Part shown: positions 1 through 7,121 of the stretch, piece after piece | How positions within the stretch are numbered: the first letter of the stretch is position 1 | How the letters are laid out: each line of letters opens with the position of its first letter | Notes under the pieces: generated by a model | Databases searched by the model: none | Told to the model about the DNA's origin: nothing | What the model saw: the letters and a program-made list of their open reading frames with translations, nothing else | Position numbers and translations under genes: made by a program | Assembly (NCBI GenBank): GCA_001872165.1 | Contig: MNXK01000120.1 | Coordinates: forward strand, 1 to 23,139 | Direction: 5' to 3' | Source: Anaerolineae bacterium CG2_30_58_95 | Lineage (GTDB): Bacteria; Chloroflexota; Anaerolineae; Anaerolineales; Villigracilaceae | DNA length: 23,139 nt

Positions 1-380
1 TGGAAACCGGCGAACTCACCTACGCCAACGCCGGTCACAACCCGCCGCTATGGATGCGTAACCGGCGCGGCGAGATCGAGTCCCTCACGCGCACCGGCAT
101 GGCGCTCGGCGTGGTCGAGGGGACGTTGATCGAAGAGCAGACGATCCAACTCGAGCCGGGCGATTGTCTGTTGCTTTATACAGATGGCTTGACGGAAGCC
201 TTCTCGCCGCAGGAGGAGCTTTTTGGTGTAGAGCGCCTGCGCCAGCTTATCCAGGTGAATTCGACCCTCTCTGCGCACGAACTTTTGGAAGCACTCGAAA
301 CTTCGGTCAATACCCACATGGGCTTGCTTCCGCCCGACGACGATCTGACCATGCTGGCTGTACGGCGGAAGGTGTCCTAA
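1..380 (+). CDS. SpoIIE/PP2C-type serine phosphatase, C-terminal fragment
   Basis: Partial gene: the reading frame is open from position 3 and the N-terminus lies outside the window. About 125 residues are visible. They carry late PP2C/SpoIIE signatures: YANAGHNPP near the left edge, then a GDCLLLYTDGLTEA stretch, and DDDLTMLAVRR near the C-terminus. The Asp residues of the last two motifs normally bind catalytic metal ions. Family members (RsbU, SpoIIE, or receiver-linked phosphatases) dephosphorylate anti-sigma-factor antagonists in partner-switching pathways. The regulatory domain upstream is not visible, so the input signal cannot be given. The stop codon TAA lies inside the 5-bp direct repeat that flanks the MITE-like element behind it, so the insertion just spared this gene. 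Confidence 0.88.
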   Translation, partial: ETGELTYANAGHNPPLWMRNRRGEIESLTRTGMALGVVEGTLIEEQTIQLEPGDCLLLYTDGLTEAFSPQEELFGVERLRQLIQVNSTLSAHELLEALETSVNTHMGLLPPDDDLTMLAVRRKVS

Positions 381-381
381 G

Positions 382-477
382 TGCCAATCCGAAAACCCCC
401 TGGAACGCGGACTTTAGTCCGCAGTAGTCCGCAATACAGGGCAGACTGAAGTCTGCATTCCGTTATTCGGATAGGCT
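382..477. repeat. MITE-like palindromic element, copy 1
   Basis: About 96 bp with imperfect ends (TGCCAATCCGAA on the left, reverse complement of the right end AGCCTATCCGAA) and two inner palindromes: GCGGACTTTAGTCCGC at 407-422 and GCAGACTGAAGTCTGC at 441-456. The element is bracketed by identical CTAAG pentamers at 377-381 and 478-482, which I read as a target-site duplication. A second copy lies at 5204-5288. This copy has about 11 extra bases after the first palindrome, including a repeat of AGTCCGC (423-432). It has no coding capacity. Confidence 0.8.
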
Positions 478-510
478 CTAAGTCCGTTGAATTCGGCAAA
501 CAGTGCCTCA

Positions 511-519
511 TGGTATAAT
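511..519 (+). promoter_or_regulatory. Extended -10 promoter of the mreB operon
   Basis: TGGTATAAT is a perfect extended -10 element (TG at 511-512, TATAAT at 514-519). No good -35 is seen at 17 bp; TTGAAT at 487 is 21 bp away. The predicted start near 526 gives a leader of about 27 nt carrying the GAGGAG ribosome site. It lies just downstream of the MITE-like element. Confidence 0.6.
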
Positions 520-552
520 TTCGCCGGTAAAAACCCTTGCGAGGAGTATCAC

Positions 553-1620
553 TTGGCTTTCAACCCCATAAACTGGCTTCTTGGGCTTTTCTCACTAGAC
601 ATTGGCATTGATCTGGGGACGGCAAACACCCTGGTGCATGTGCGCGGGAAGGGGATTGTCATCAATGAACCATCCTGGGTGGCGATAGACAAGCGATCCC
701 GCCAGCCGTTGGCGATAGGCCTGGAAGCCAGGGAGATGATGGGCAGGACCTCCGGCGCGATCATCGTCGTGCGTCCCTTGCGCGACGGCGTGATTTCGGA
801 ATTCGAGATCACCGAAGCCATGCTGGAATATTTTATCGGTAAAGTCCACGAGCAAACGGTAGTGCCCTTGCCTCGTCCACGCGTAGTGATCGGCATTCCC
901 TGCGGGGTGACCGAGGTGGAAAAACGCGCCGTTTACGATGCTGCGATGTCTTCTGGGGCGCGTGAAACCTTCCTGATCGAGGAGCCGATTGCTGCCGCGT
1001 TGGGCGCAGGCCTGCCGATTGGCGAAATACGCGGCAGCATGATCGTGGATATTGGCGGCGGCACGACCGAGGTGGCGGTCGTGGCGAGGGGTGGGGTGAT
1101 CGTCTCCAGGTCGCTGCGCGTAGCGGGAGATGAGATGGATCAGGAGATCGTCCAGTTCGTGCGCAACAAGTACAACCTGCTCGTTGGCGAACGCGTGGCC
1201 GAACAGGTCAAGTGGAATATTGGCTCGGCTTTTCCGCTGCCGGTGGAAAAGACTGTGGAAGTGCGCGGCCGCAACCTGGTCACCGGCCTGCCCGAATCGA
1301 TCGAGATTTCCTCGGTGGAAGTGCGTGAGGCGCTGTCGGGTTCCACGCAGGTTATCATGGATACGATCAAAGATGCGCTCGACGAAGTCCCGCCCGAGAT
1401 CGTGGCGGATTTGATGGATGCCGGGATTTGTATGGCCGGCGGCGGGTCTCTCCTGCAGGGACTGGCCGAACGTCTCAGCGACGAATTGAACCTACGCGTT
1501 TGGGTGGCCGAGGATCCCATGACCTGTGTCGTGCGGGGTGCGGGTATGGTGCTCGAAGATTTCCCTGGCCTGGGCCGCTACCTGGTTGGCCTGGAGCGCG
1601 GTAGCACGCGTCATTCGTGA
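553..1620 (+). CDS. mreB: Rod shape-determining protein MreB
   Basis: Bacterial actin that forms membrane-associated filaments and guides the elongation machinery along the cell circumference. With a TTG start at 553 the protein is 355 residues, close to the family norm of about 340. I chose this start because GAGGAG (541-546) sits 6 nt upstream and because the frame's first possible start (TTG at 487) precedes the -10 box. Actin-fold motifs are visible: phosphate-1 loop DIGIDLGTANT at residues 16-26, phosphate-2 DIGGGTTEV from residue 166, and the adenosine motif AGGGSLLQGL near the C-terminus. The N-terminal stretch FNPINWLLGLF is hydrophobic and could be a membrane anchor. It is the first gene of a run reaching rodA. 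A tandem duplication covers its stop codon. Confidence 0.96.
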   Translation: MAFNPINWLLGLFSLDIGIDLGTANTLVHVRGKGIVINEPSWVAIDKRSRQPLAIGLEAREMMGRTSGAIIVVRPLRDGVISEFEITEAMLEYFIGKVHEQTVVPLPRPRVVIGIPCGVTEVEKRAVYDAAMSSGARETFLIEEPIAAALGAGLPIGEIRGSMIVDIGGGTTEVAVVARGGVIVSRSLRVAGDEMDQEIVQFVRNKYNLLVGERVAEQVKWNIGSAFPLPVEKTVEVRGRNLVTGLPESIEISSVEVREALSGSTQVIMDTIKDALDEVPPEIVADLMDAGICMAGGGSLLQGLAERLSDELNLRVWVAEDPMTCVVRGAGMVLEDFPGLGRYLVGLERGSTRHS

Positions 1621-1647
1621 TGGCGTAATTCATTCGTGATGCGTAAT
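1611..1647. repeat. Tandem duplication across the mreB stop codon
   Basis: TCATTCGTGATGGCGTAAT (1611-1629) is followed at once by TCATTCGTGATGCGTAAT (1630-1647), identical apart from one missing G. The first unit contains the mreB TGA stop. A GC-rich hairpin follows (CCGCGCC 1655-1661, loop AGC, GGCGCGG 1665-1671) with no T-run, so it is not an obvious intrinsic terminator. It may moderate transcription into mreC. Confidence 0.75.
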
Positions 1648-1691
1648 CGCGTGGCCGCGCCAGCGGCGCGGTGTTCGCGAGTCGATTGGAT

Positions 1692-2537
1692 ATGAAAAAG
1701 AATTTTCCACGCTCCCTGCAAACGATTGTGATTGCCTTGCTGGCAATTGGGGTGGTGGCGCTTGCACTGGGCGGGTATTTGACTTCCTTATCGAATCTTG
1801 TCAATCAGACTATTGTGGGTGCGCAGACCTGGGTCTCCACCCGTTACCTGGCCGTGATTGACTTTCTTACCGTTCCAAGAGACGTGGCCTCCCTGCGGCA
1901 GAGGAATGCCGAGTTGGAAGCGGAAGTCGCCCGCCTGCAAACCCAGGTAATCGGGCTTCAGCAGCAGGTCACGGAGACGCAGATCCTTTCCGCGCTGGTG
2001 GACTTTGCGCGCGCCAGCCCGGAGAACACCTACAAAGCCGCGACCGTCATCGGGCGCGACCCCAGCCCGTTCCTCCGTTATGTCATCCTCAACATCGGCT
2101 CGAACGACGGCATCCGCCGGGGCATGCCTGTCGTAACGGACCAGGGCCTGGTCGGGCGCGTGGACGCGGTCACCGCCGACGCGGCGCGTGTCCAGTTGAT
2201 CACTGACCCGGCTTCGGCTGTGAACGTCAGTTTGCAGAATTCCAAAACCGAAGCCATGCTGGTCGGTTCGATCACCGGCAACCTCTCACTCGACATGATC
2301 TCCCAGGATGTGACCGTTCAGCCCGGCGACGTTGTCCTGACCTCCGGCCTGGGCGGCGGTTATCCCCCCAACCTCCTGGTGGGGCAGGTGGTCAGCGTCC
2401 GCAAACTGGATTACGAGTTGTTCCAGCAGGCTGCCGTCCAACCAATCGTCAACTACGACCAGATTCAATTCGTCTTGATTATCACGAATTTCAAACCGGT
2501 GGATATCGCGCCCCTTATCCCGACGGCGGCTCCATAA
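1692..2537 (+). CDS. mreC: Rod shape-determining protein MreC
   Basis: Periplasm-facing scaffold of the elongasome that binds PBP2 and activates it. The protein is 281 residues from ATG 1692; a GTG at 1671 in the same frame would add seven residues but lies within a hairpin. Order of parts: a short basic N-terminus, one membrane helix at about residues 10-30, a coiled coil at about 60-95 (VASLRQRNAELEAEVARLQ), then the two beta-barrel subdomains with typical phrases such as VIGRDPSPF, GSNDGIRRGMPVV and TSGLGGGYPPNLLVGQV. The gene lies 71 bp behind mreB and 3 bp ahead of mreD, so it belongs to the same operon. Confidence 0.95.
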   Translation: MKKNFPRSLQTIVIALLAIGVVALALGGYLTSLSNLVNQTIVGAQTWVSTRYLAVIDFLTVPRDVASLRQRNAELEAEVARLQTQVIGLQQQVTETQILSALVDFARASPENTYKAATVIGRDPSPFLRYVILNIGSNDGIRRGMPVVTDQGLVGRVDAVTADAARVQLITDPASAVNVSLQNSKTEAMLVGSITGNLSLDMISQDVTVQPGDVVLTSGLGGGYPPNLLVGQVVSVRKLDYELFQQAAVQPIVNYDQIQFVLIITNFKPVDIAPLIPTAAP

Positions 2538-2540
2538 ATT

Positions 2541-3041
2541 ATGGCCACTTTGGTTGCATTCCCTGTTCTCGTGCTGGCGCTGATGCTCCAGACAGCCGTG
2601 ATCAGCCGGATCAATCTCCTGTATGGCAGCGCAGACCTCATCCTGGTCATCCTGGCTGCCTGGGCTTTGCAGGAGCGCGTCACAACGGCCTGGCAATGGG
2701 CTTTGGTGGGCGGCGTACTGGTCGCGTTCGTCTCGGGGCTGCCCTGGTTTGTGCCGCTGGCAGGCTACCTCTTGATCGTCGGCATGGCGCGCCTCTTGCA
2801 GCGCCGTGTCTGGCAGGCGCCGCTCCTGGCGATGTTTGCGGTCAGTTTTACAGGTACTTTGATGCTGCATATACTCTCGATCTTCTCTCTCCGGCTCTTG
2901 GGCGACCCGTTGCCGGTGGGGGATTCCTTCAGCCTGATCACCCTGCCGAGCATCCTTCTCAACCTGCTGCTGGCGATCCCGGTTTACGCCGGGATGAGAG
3001 ACTTGGCCGGCTGGCTCTACCCGGCGGAGGTGGAGGCATGA
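2541..3041 (+). CDS. mreD: Rod shape-determining protein MreD
   Basis: Small polytopic inner-membrane protein of the elongasome, partner of MreC. The 166 residues are almost entirely hydrophobic with about five membrane helices, which matches the family. Sequence conservation of MreD is always weak, so the identity rests on size, hydropathy and position between mreC and mrdA. It starts 3 bp after the mreC stop, and its TGA overlaps the mrdA ATG (ATGA at 3038-3041), indicating translational coupling. Confidence 0.9.
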   Translation: MATLVAFPVLVLALMLQTAVISRINLLYGSADLILVILAAWALQERVTTAWQWALVGGVLVAFVSGLPWFVPLAGYLLIVGMARLLQRRVWQAPLLAMFAVSFTGTLMLHILSIFSLRLLGDPLPVGDSFSLITLPSILLNLLLAIPVYAGMRDLAGWLYPAEVEA

Positions 3042-5197
3042 CCACGGCCACATCCCCTTCCCGTTTCCAGAACTGGCGTTATGGCACGATCTATGCGGTG
3101 ATCGGCCTGGTTTTTGCGATTTTCCTCAGCCGCCTCTTCAATCTCCAGATCCTGCAGGGCGTGGATTGGATGGCCAAGGCGGAAAAGAACCACACGCGCC
3201 AAATCAGCATCGCGCCGGCGCGCGGCATTATCTACGACCGCAACGGTTACGTGCTGGCGCGCAACATCGCTGCGTACAACATCGTCGTCACCCCGGCTTA
3301 CCTGCCGGATGACGAGTCCGATATCCAGCGCATCTACCGCGAACTTTCGGCCCTGACCGGCGTCCCGGCCAGCCAGGGGACGGCGGCGGATGCCAAATTG
3401 CTCGAGGCGTGCACGCCCGGGCCAGGCATCGCGCAATGGGTGGAGCTGGGCGCATCCAACGCGCCGTACGATCCGGTCAAGGTTGATTGCAACGTCGGCG
3501 AGGCGACAGCCATGGTCGTCCGCGAACGCGCTGTGGACTGGCCGGGCGTGAGCGTCGAGATCGAACCGCTGCGCGATTACCCGACTGGCTCGCTGACAGC
3601 CAACGTGGTCGGCTTCTTGGGGCCGATCCCGGCCAACAAGGAACAGGTTTATCGCCAGGCGGGCTTCCGGCCCGGCCGTGACAAGGTCGGCTATTCGGGT
3701 GTCGAAGCTTCGTTGGATGACATTTTGATCGGTACGCCCGGCAGGCGCGTCGTCGAGGTGGATGTGGCCGGCCAGGAACTCGGCAACCTGCAGCCGCCGG
3801 TCGCGCCGGTTGCCGGCAATAACCTGATCCTGACCATTGATACCCGCCTCCAAGATGCAGCCCAGGCTGCCCTGGTCGGTGAGATTGATTACTGGAATAA
3901 AATTATTTATGGGGAGATTCGTATCTCCAGCGGCGTGGTCATTGCCATGAACCCGAAGACGGGTGAAATCCTGGCGATGGTCTCCTACCCGACGTATGAG
4001 AATAACCGCATGGCGCGCTTCATCCCGGCTTATTACTACGAGCAACTCAGCCAGGACCCACGCCACCCGTTGCTGAATATGGCCATATCGGCTACTTATC
4101 CTCCCGGTTCGGCATTCAAACTATCTACGGCGACCGGCGCTCTAAACGAGGGCGTGGTGACTTTAGATCAGATCATTGATGCACCCGGAAAACTCACCCT
4201 TGTCGAAAAATTTTCTCCCACTGACCCCGGCAAAGAACGCGACTATGTAGACTGGAACGAGGCGGGTTTCGGTAAAATTGATTTCTTACATTGTATTGCT
4301 TTTTCGAGCAATGTCTGCTTCTATAAGCTCGGCGGTGGGTACGAAGATGAAATTCCAGAAGGGCTTGACATCGAGCGGCTGAAACAGTATGCGCGCGCCC
4401 TCGGCTACGATCAGCCTTCGGGCGTGGAATTGCTGGGTGAGGCCTCGGGCTTGATCCCCGACCCGGCCTGGAAACGCATCAACAAAGGCGAGAACTGGTC
4501 TACCGGGGATACCTACATTGCCAGCGTTGGGCAGGGATACGTGGCCGCCACGCCGATCCAGGTGCTGATGTCGGCGGCGACCATCGCCAACAACGGCAAA
4601 TTGATGCAGCCGACCATCATCCGCAGCGTCCAGGATGGTGAGGGGAACATGCAGGAGTGGTGGTGGAATCCTGCCGATCAAACTGTCACAACCACATCGG
4701 CCGGTGCAGGCAGCTATCAGATCTCTCCCTTCACGCCGAATGTGCGCTGGGATATTACCACCGATGCGATCATAATAGATTACCAGTGTGAGGATACCTA
4801 TTGTACCGATACCGGCCTGATGAAGACGGTCCAACCCTGGGTGGTAAGCAAGATCCAGGAGGGGATGCGCCTGGCAGTCTTGGACGCGCGCGGCACGCTC
4901 CACCGGAATACTTCCTTCCTGAACTACCCGATTGCTGTGGCGGGCAAGACGGGGACGGCTGAATACTGTGACGATGTAGCCCTGGACCAAGACCGCTGCA
5001 AGTGGGAATTATGGCCTACCCATGCGTGGACGGTGGCCTACGCGCCCTTCGACGATCCGGAGATCGTCATCGTCGCCTTTGCCTATAACGCCGGCGAGGG
5101 CGCCAGCGTGGCAGCGCCGATCGTCAAATTGGTCATGGACGCCTACTTCGAGATCAAGGCCATTGATATCGCGCAAGGTCTCACGGGGGGACCGTAG
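3038..5197 (+). CDS. mrdA: Penicillin-binding protein 2, class B transpeptidase
   Basis: Cross-links peptidoglycan during elongation as the partner of RodA. The 719 residues start at ATG 3038, overlapping the mreD stop, with GGAGGT at 3026-3031. Parts in order: one N-terminal membrane helix (about 14-34), dimerisation/pedestal domain (RGIIYDRNGYVLARN, then GVEASLDDILIGTPG), and the transpeptidase domain. Catalytic motifs are all present: SAFK with Ser358 and Lys361 (the common form is STFK), SSN at 423-425, and KTGT at 637-640. A feature worth noting is eight cysteines in four close pairs in the extracytoplasmic part (finding given separately). The domain also has an insert rich in W, D and T between the SxN and KTG motifs. 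The second MITE-like element begins right after its stop. Confidence 0.95.
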   Translation: MTTATSPSRFQNWRYGTIYAVIGLVFAIFLSRLFNLQILQGVDWMAKAEKNHTRQISIAPARGIIYDRNGYVLARNIAAYNIVVTPAYLPDDESDIQRIYRELSALTGVPASQGTAADAKLLEACTPGPGIAQWVELGASNAPYDPVKVDCNVGEATAMVVRERAVDWPGVSVEIEPLRDYPTGSLTANVVGFLGPIPANKEQVYRQAGFRPGRDKVGYSGVEASLDDILIGTPGRRVVEVDVAGQELGNLQPPVAPVAGNNLILTIDTRLQDAAQAALVGEIDYWNKIIYGEIRISSGVVIAMNPKTGEILAMVSYPTYENNRMARFIPAYYYEQLSQDPRHPLLNMAISATYPPGSAFKLSTATGALNEGVVTLDQIIDAPGKLTLVEKFSPTDPGKERDYVDWNEAGFGKIDFLHCIAFSSNVCFYKLGGGYEDEIPEGLDIERLKQYARALGYDQPSGVELLGEASGLIPDPAWKRINKGENWSTGDTYIASVGQGYVAATPIQVLMSAATIANNGKLMQPTIIRSVQDGEGNMQEWWWNPADQTVTTTSAGAGSYQISPFTPNVRWDITTDAIIIDYQCEDTYCTDTGLMKTVQPWVVSKIQEGMRLAVLDARGTLHRNTSFLNYPIAVAGKTGTAEYCDDVALDQDRCKWELWPTHAWTVAYAPFDDPEIVIVAFAYNAGEGASVAAPIVKLVMDAYFEIKAIDIAQGLTGGP

Positions 5198-5203
5198 CCT
5201 TAG

Positions 5204-5288
5204 AGTCTATCCGAAAAACTTCGGAACGCGGACTTCAGTCCGCCATTCGGGGCAGACTGAAGTCTGCACTCCGTTATTCGGATAGGCT
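5204..5288. repeat. MITE-like palindromic element, copy 2
   Basis: About 85 bp. Its ends are AGTCTATCCGAA and (reverse complement) AGCCTATCCGAA, matching at 11 of 12 bases. Inner palindromes GCGGACTTCAGTCCGC and GCAGACTGAAGTCTGC are the same as in copy 1. CTTAG pentamers flank it at 5199-5203 and 5289-5293. The flanks differ between the two copies (CTAAG, CTTAG) but agree within each copy, as expected for a duplicated target site of consensus CTNAG. It fills most of the mrdA-minC gap. Confidence 0.82.
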
Positions 5289-5320
5289 CTTAGGCCATCT
5301 CGCCTCCAGGCAAAAGGCAG

Positions 5321-5326
5321 TATAAT
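5321..5326 (+). promoter_or_regulatory. -10 box of minC, near-leaderless
   Basis: A consensus TATAAT ends only 8 bp before the minC ATG at 5335. Usual spacing puts the transcription start near 5333, so the mRNA would begin about two bases ahead of the start codon, with no room for a ribosome site. No good -35 is visible. Confidence 0.55.
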
Positions 5327-5334
5327 CGCCAGAA

Positions 5335-6015
5335 ATGAGCAAGGCAACTTTATTGATTGACATCAAGGGCATTCGTGACGGCTTGCTGGTCAAGCTGGGC
5401 GAGGCGCCCTGGGCGGACCTGCAAGCAGCTCTCATCAATGCCATTGACGAGCGGCCAGCTTTTTTTAAAGGCGCACGCCTCGCGCTGGACGTGGGCAGTC
5501 AGGTATTGCACGTGGCCGAGTTGGCCGCGCTGCGTGAGCTGCTCTCGGAACGCGGCATCTTCCTGTGGGCTGTCTTGAGCGAATCTTCGGTCAGCGAGCA
5601 GACCGCCCAAAACCTCGGCCTGGCGACCCGCATCTCGAAGACGCGCCCGGAAGCGGCGCGGTCCGCCCCGCAGGCTGGCGCGGGCGAGACAGCGCTCTGG
5701 CTGGCGCACACGCTCCGCTCGGGGGCGCGGGTCGAATTCCCCGGCCACGTGGTCGTGATGGGGGATGTCAACCCGGGCGCGGAAATCGTGGCAGGCGGAA
5801 GCATCGTGGTCTGGGGACGGCTGCGCGGCGTCGTTCACGCCGGGGCGCAAGGCGAGGCGGGCGCGGTGGTTTGTGCGTTGGAACTCTCGCCCACGCAATT
5901 GCGCATTGCGGGCGAGATCGCCGTGTCACCCAAACGGAAAGGCAAGATACAACCGGAGATCGCCCGTCTGCAGGATGGGGTTCTCGTGGCCGAGCCGTGG
6001 CAGACAAAGGAATAA
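5335..6015 (+). CDS. minC: Septum site-determining protein MinC
   Basis: Inhibitor of FtsZ ring assembly away from midcell; it acts at the membrane with MinD. The protein is 226 residues, a normal length. The N-terminal FtsZ-interacting domain (about 1-100) is poorly conserved, as usual. A short Ala/Pro-rich linker follows at about 105-115. The C-terminal beta-helix domain is clear: LRSGARVEFPGHVVVMGDVNPGAE is followed by AGGSIVVWGRLRGVVHAGA and LSPTQLRIA, which are the MinD-binding and dimerisation signatures. It is the first gene of minCDE, 8 bp ahead of minD, with its own TATAAT immediately upstream. Confidence 0.95.
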   Translation: MSKATLLIDIKGIRDGLLVKLGEAPWADLQAALINAIDERPAFFKGARLALDVGSQVLHVAELAALRELLSERGIFLWAVLSESSVSEQTAQNLGLATRISKTRPEAARSAPQAGAGETALWLAHTLRSGARVEFPGHVVVMGDVNPGAEIVAGGSIVVWGRLRGVVHAGAQGEAGAVVCALELSPTQLRIAGEIAVSPKRKGKIQPEIARLQDGVLVAEPWQTKE

Positions 6016-6023
6016 AGGACGAG

Positions 6024-6809
6024 ATGACAGCAAAGGTGGTGACGGTAACTTCGGGAAAAGGCGGCGTCGGCAAGACGACGGCTGTCGCCAATATTGGCGT
6101 GGCGCTGGCCGCCAAGGGGCAGAAGGTCGTTTGCGTGGACGGCGATATCGGCTTGCGCAACCTGGACGTGGTGATGGGCCTGGAAAACCGCATCGTCTAC
6201 GATCTGGTGGACGTGATCGAGGGCCGCTGCCGGCTGCGCCAGGCGATGATCCACGATAAGCGCCTGCCTGAACTCTATTTGATCCCGGCGGCGCAGACGC
6301 GCGACAAGAGCGCCGTCTCGCCGAGCGACATGGTACGCCTGTGCGACGAGTTGCGCCTGGAATGTGACTGGGTGCTGATCGATTCCCCGGCCGGCATCGA
6401 GCGCGGTTTTCACAATGCCATCGCCGGGGCTGATAAGATCATCGTGATGACCAATCCCGAGATTTCAGCCGTGCGGGATGCCGACCGTGTGATCGGCCTG
6501 GTGGAGGCCGAAGAAAAAGGCACACCCGAACTCGTCCTCAACCGGCTGAATTTAGCCATGGTCAGGCGCGGCGATATGCTCTCAGTGGATGATGTGCTCG
6601 ACCTGCTGGCAATCAAACTGCTCGGCGTCGTTCCCGAAGACGAAAGCGTTATCGTGGCTTCGAACCGGGGCGCGCCGCTCACGCTGGATTCGAAAAGCAA
6701 AGCCGGGCAGGCATTTCATCATATCGCCCGCCGCTTGCTGGGTGAAGAGGTGCCGTTCCTCGAACTGGAAGCCCAGAGATTATGGCAGCGTCTGCTGGGG
6801 AGGAAATGA
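6024..6809 (+). CDS. minD: Septum site-determining ATPase MinD
   Basis: ParA/MinD-family ATPase that dimerises with ATP on the membrane, recruits MinC and is released by MinE. The 261 residues begin at ATG 6024 (AAGGAC upstream), although the frame stays open far into minC. It has the deviant Walker A motif GKGGVGKTT (residues 11-19, with the signature Lys12), the switch region DGDIGLRNLD, and Walker B VLIDSPAG. The C-terminus ends in an amphipathic LEAQRLWQRLLGRK, the membrane-targeting helix. The gene stops one base ahead of the minE ATG. Confidence 0.97.
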   Translation: MTAKVVTVTSGKGGVGKTTAVANIGVALAAKGQKVVCVDGDIGLRNLDVVMGLENRIVYDLVDVIEGRCRLRQAMIHDKRLPELYLIPAAQTRDKSAVSPSDMVRLCDELRLECDWVLIDSPAGIERGFHNAIAGADKIIVMTNPEISAVRDADRVIGLVEAEEKGTPELVLNRLNLAMVRRGDMLSVDDVLDLLAIKLLGVVPEDESVIVASNRGAPLTLDSKSKAGQAFHHIARRLLGEEVPFLELEAQRLWQRLLGRK

Positions 6810-6810
6810 G

Positions 6811-7074
6811 ATGAACTTCGTTGACCGCATGTTTGGACGGAAGAAAAGCGTCGGCAGCGCCAAAGAGCGCCTGCAATTTGTCCTGATCCACGACCGCACC
6901 GACCTGACGCCATCCGAGCTGGAAGCGCTCAAGGACGATTTGATCGAGACCATCTCGCGGCACGTGGATATCGATTCCAACGCGGTGAGCATCACTGTCG
7001 CCCAGGAGGGGCGTTCTCAGCGGCTTGTGGCTGATATCCCCTTGCGGAACACAATCCGCCGCCGGCCGCGCTGA
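6811..7074 (+). CDS. minE: Cell division topological specificity factor MinE
   Basis: Small protein that stimulates MinD ATPase and restricts MinCD to the poles. It is 87 residues from ATG 6811 with a strong GGGGAGGAA ribosome site at 6797-6805. The N-terminus (FVDRMFGRKKS) is the usual membrane-binding segment, followed by the MinD-contact helix around AKERLQFVLIHDR and the beta-rich C-terminal domain. The same frame is open upstream inside minD, but that extension is a shadow. Confidence 0.94.
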   Translation: MNFVDRMFGRKKSVGSAKERLQFVLIHDRTDLTPSELEALKDDLIETISRHVDIDSNAVSITVAQEGRSQRLVADIPLRNTIRRRPR

Positions 7075-7121
7075 TTGCCGGGTGCAACCCTTCAGCATTC
7101 AACAAGCCGGAATAGAATACT

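Noticed and set aside
377..482. CRISPR-like repeats
   Set aside because: The palindromes are not regularly spaced and there are no spacers; target-site duplications point to a mobile element.
487..552. TTG at 487 as the mreB start
   Set aside because: It precedes the TATAAT at 514-519, so the transcript would not include it; TTG 553 has GAGGAG at the right distance.
2696..3037. Upstream extension of the PBP2 frame into mreD
   Set aside because: The ATG at 3038 has a good ribosome site and the usual ATGA overlap, and the signal-anchor follows it directly.
5565..6023. Upstream extension of minD into minC
   Set aside because: MinD homology begins at ATG 6024; the extension is low-complexity Arg/Gly-rich shadow of minC.
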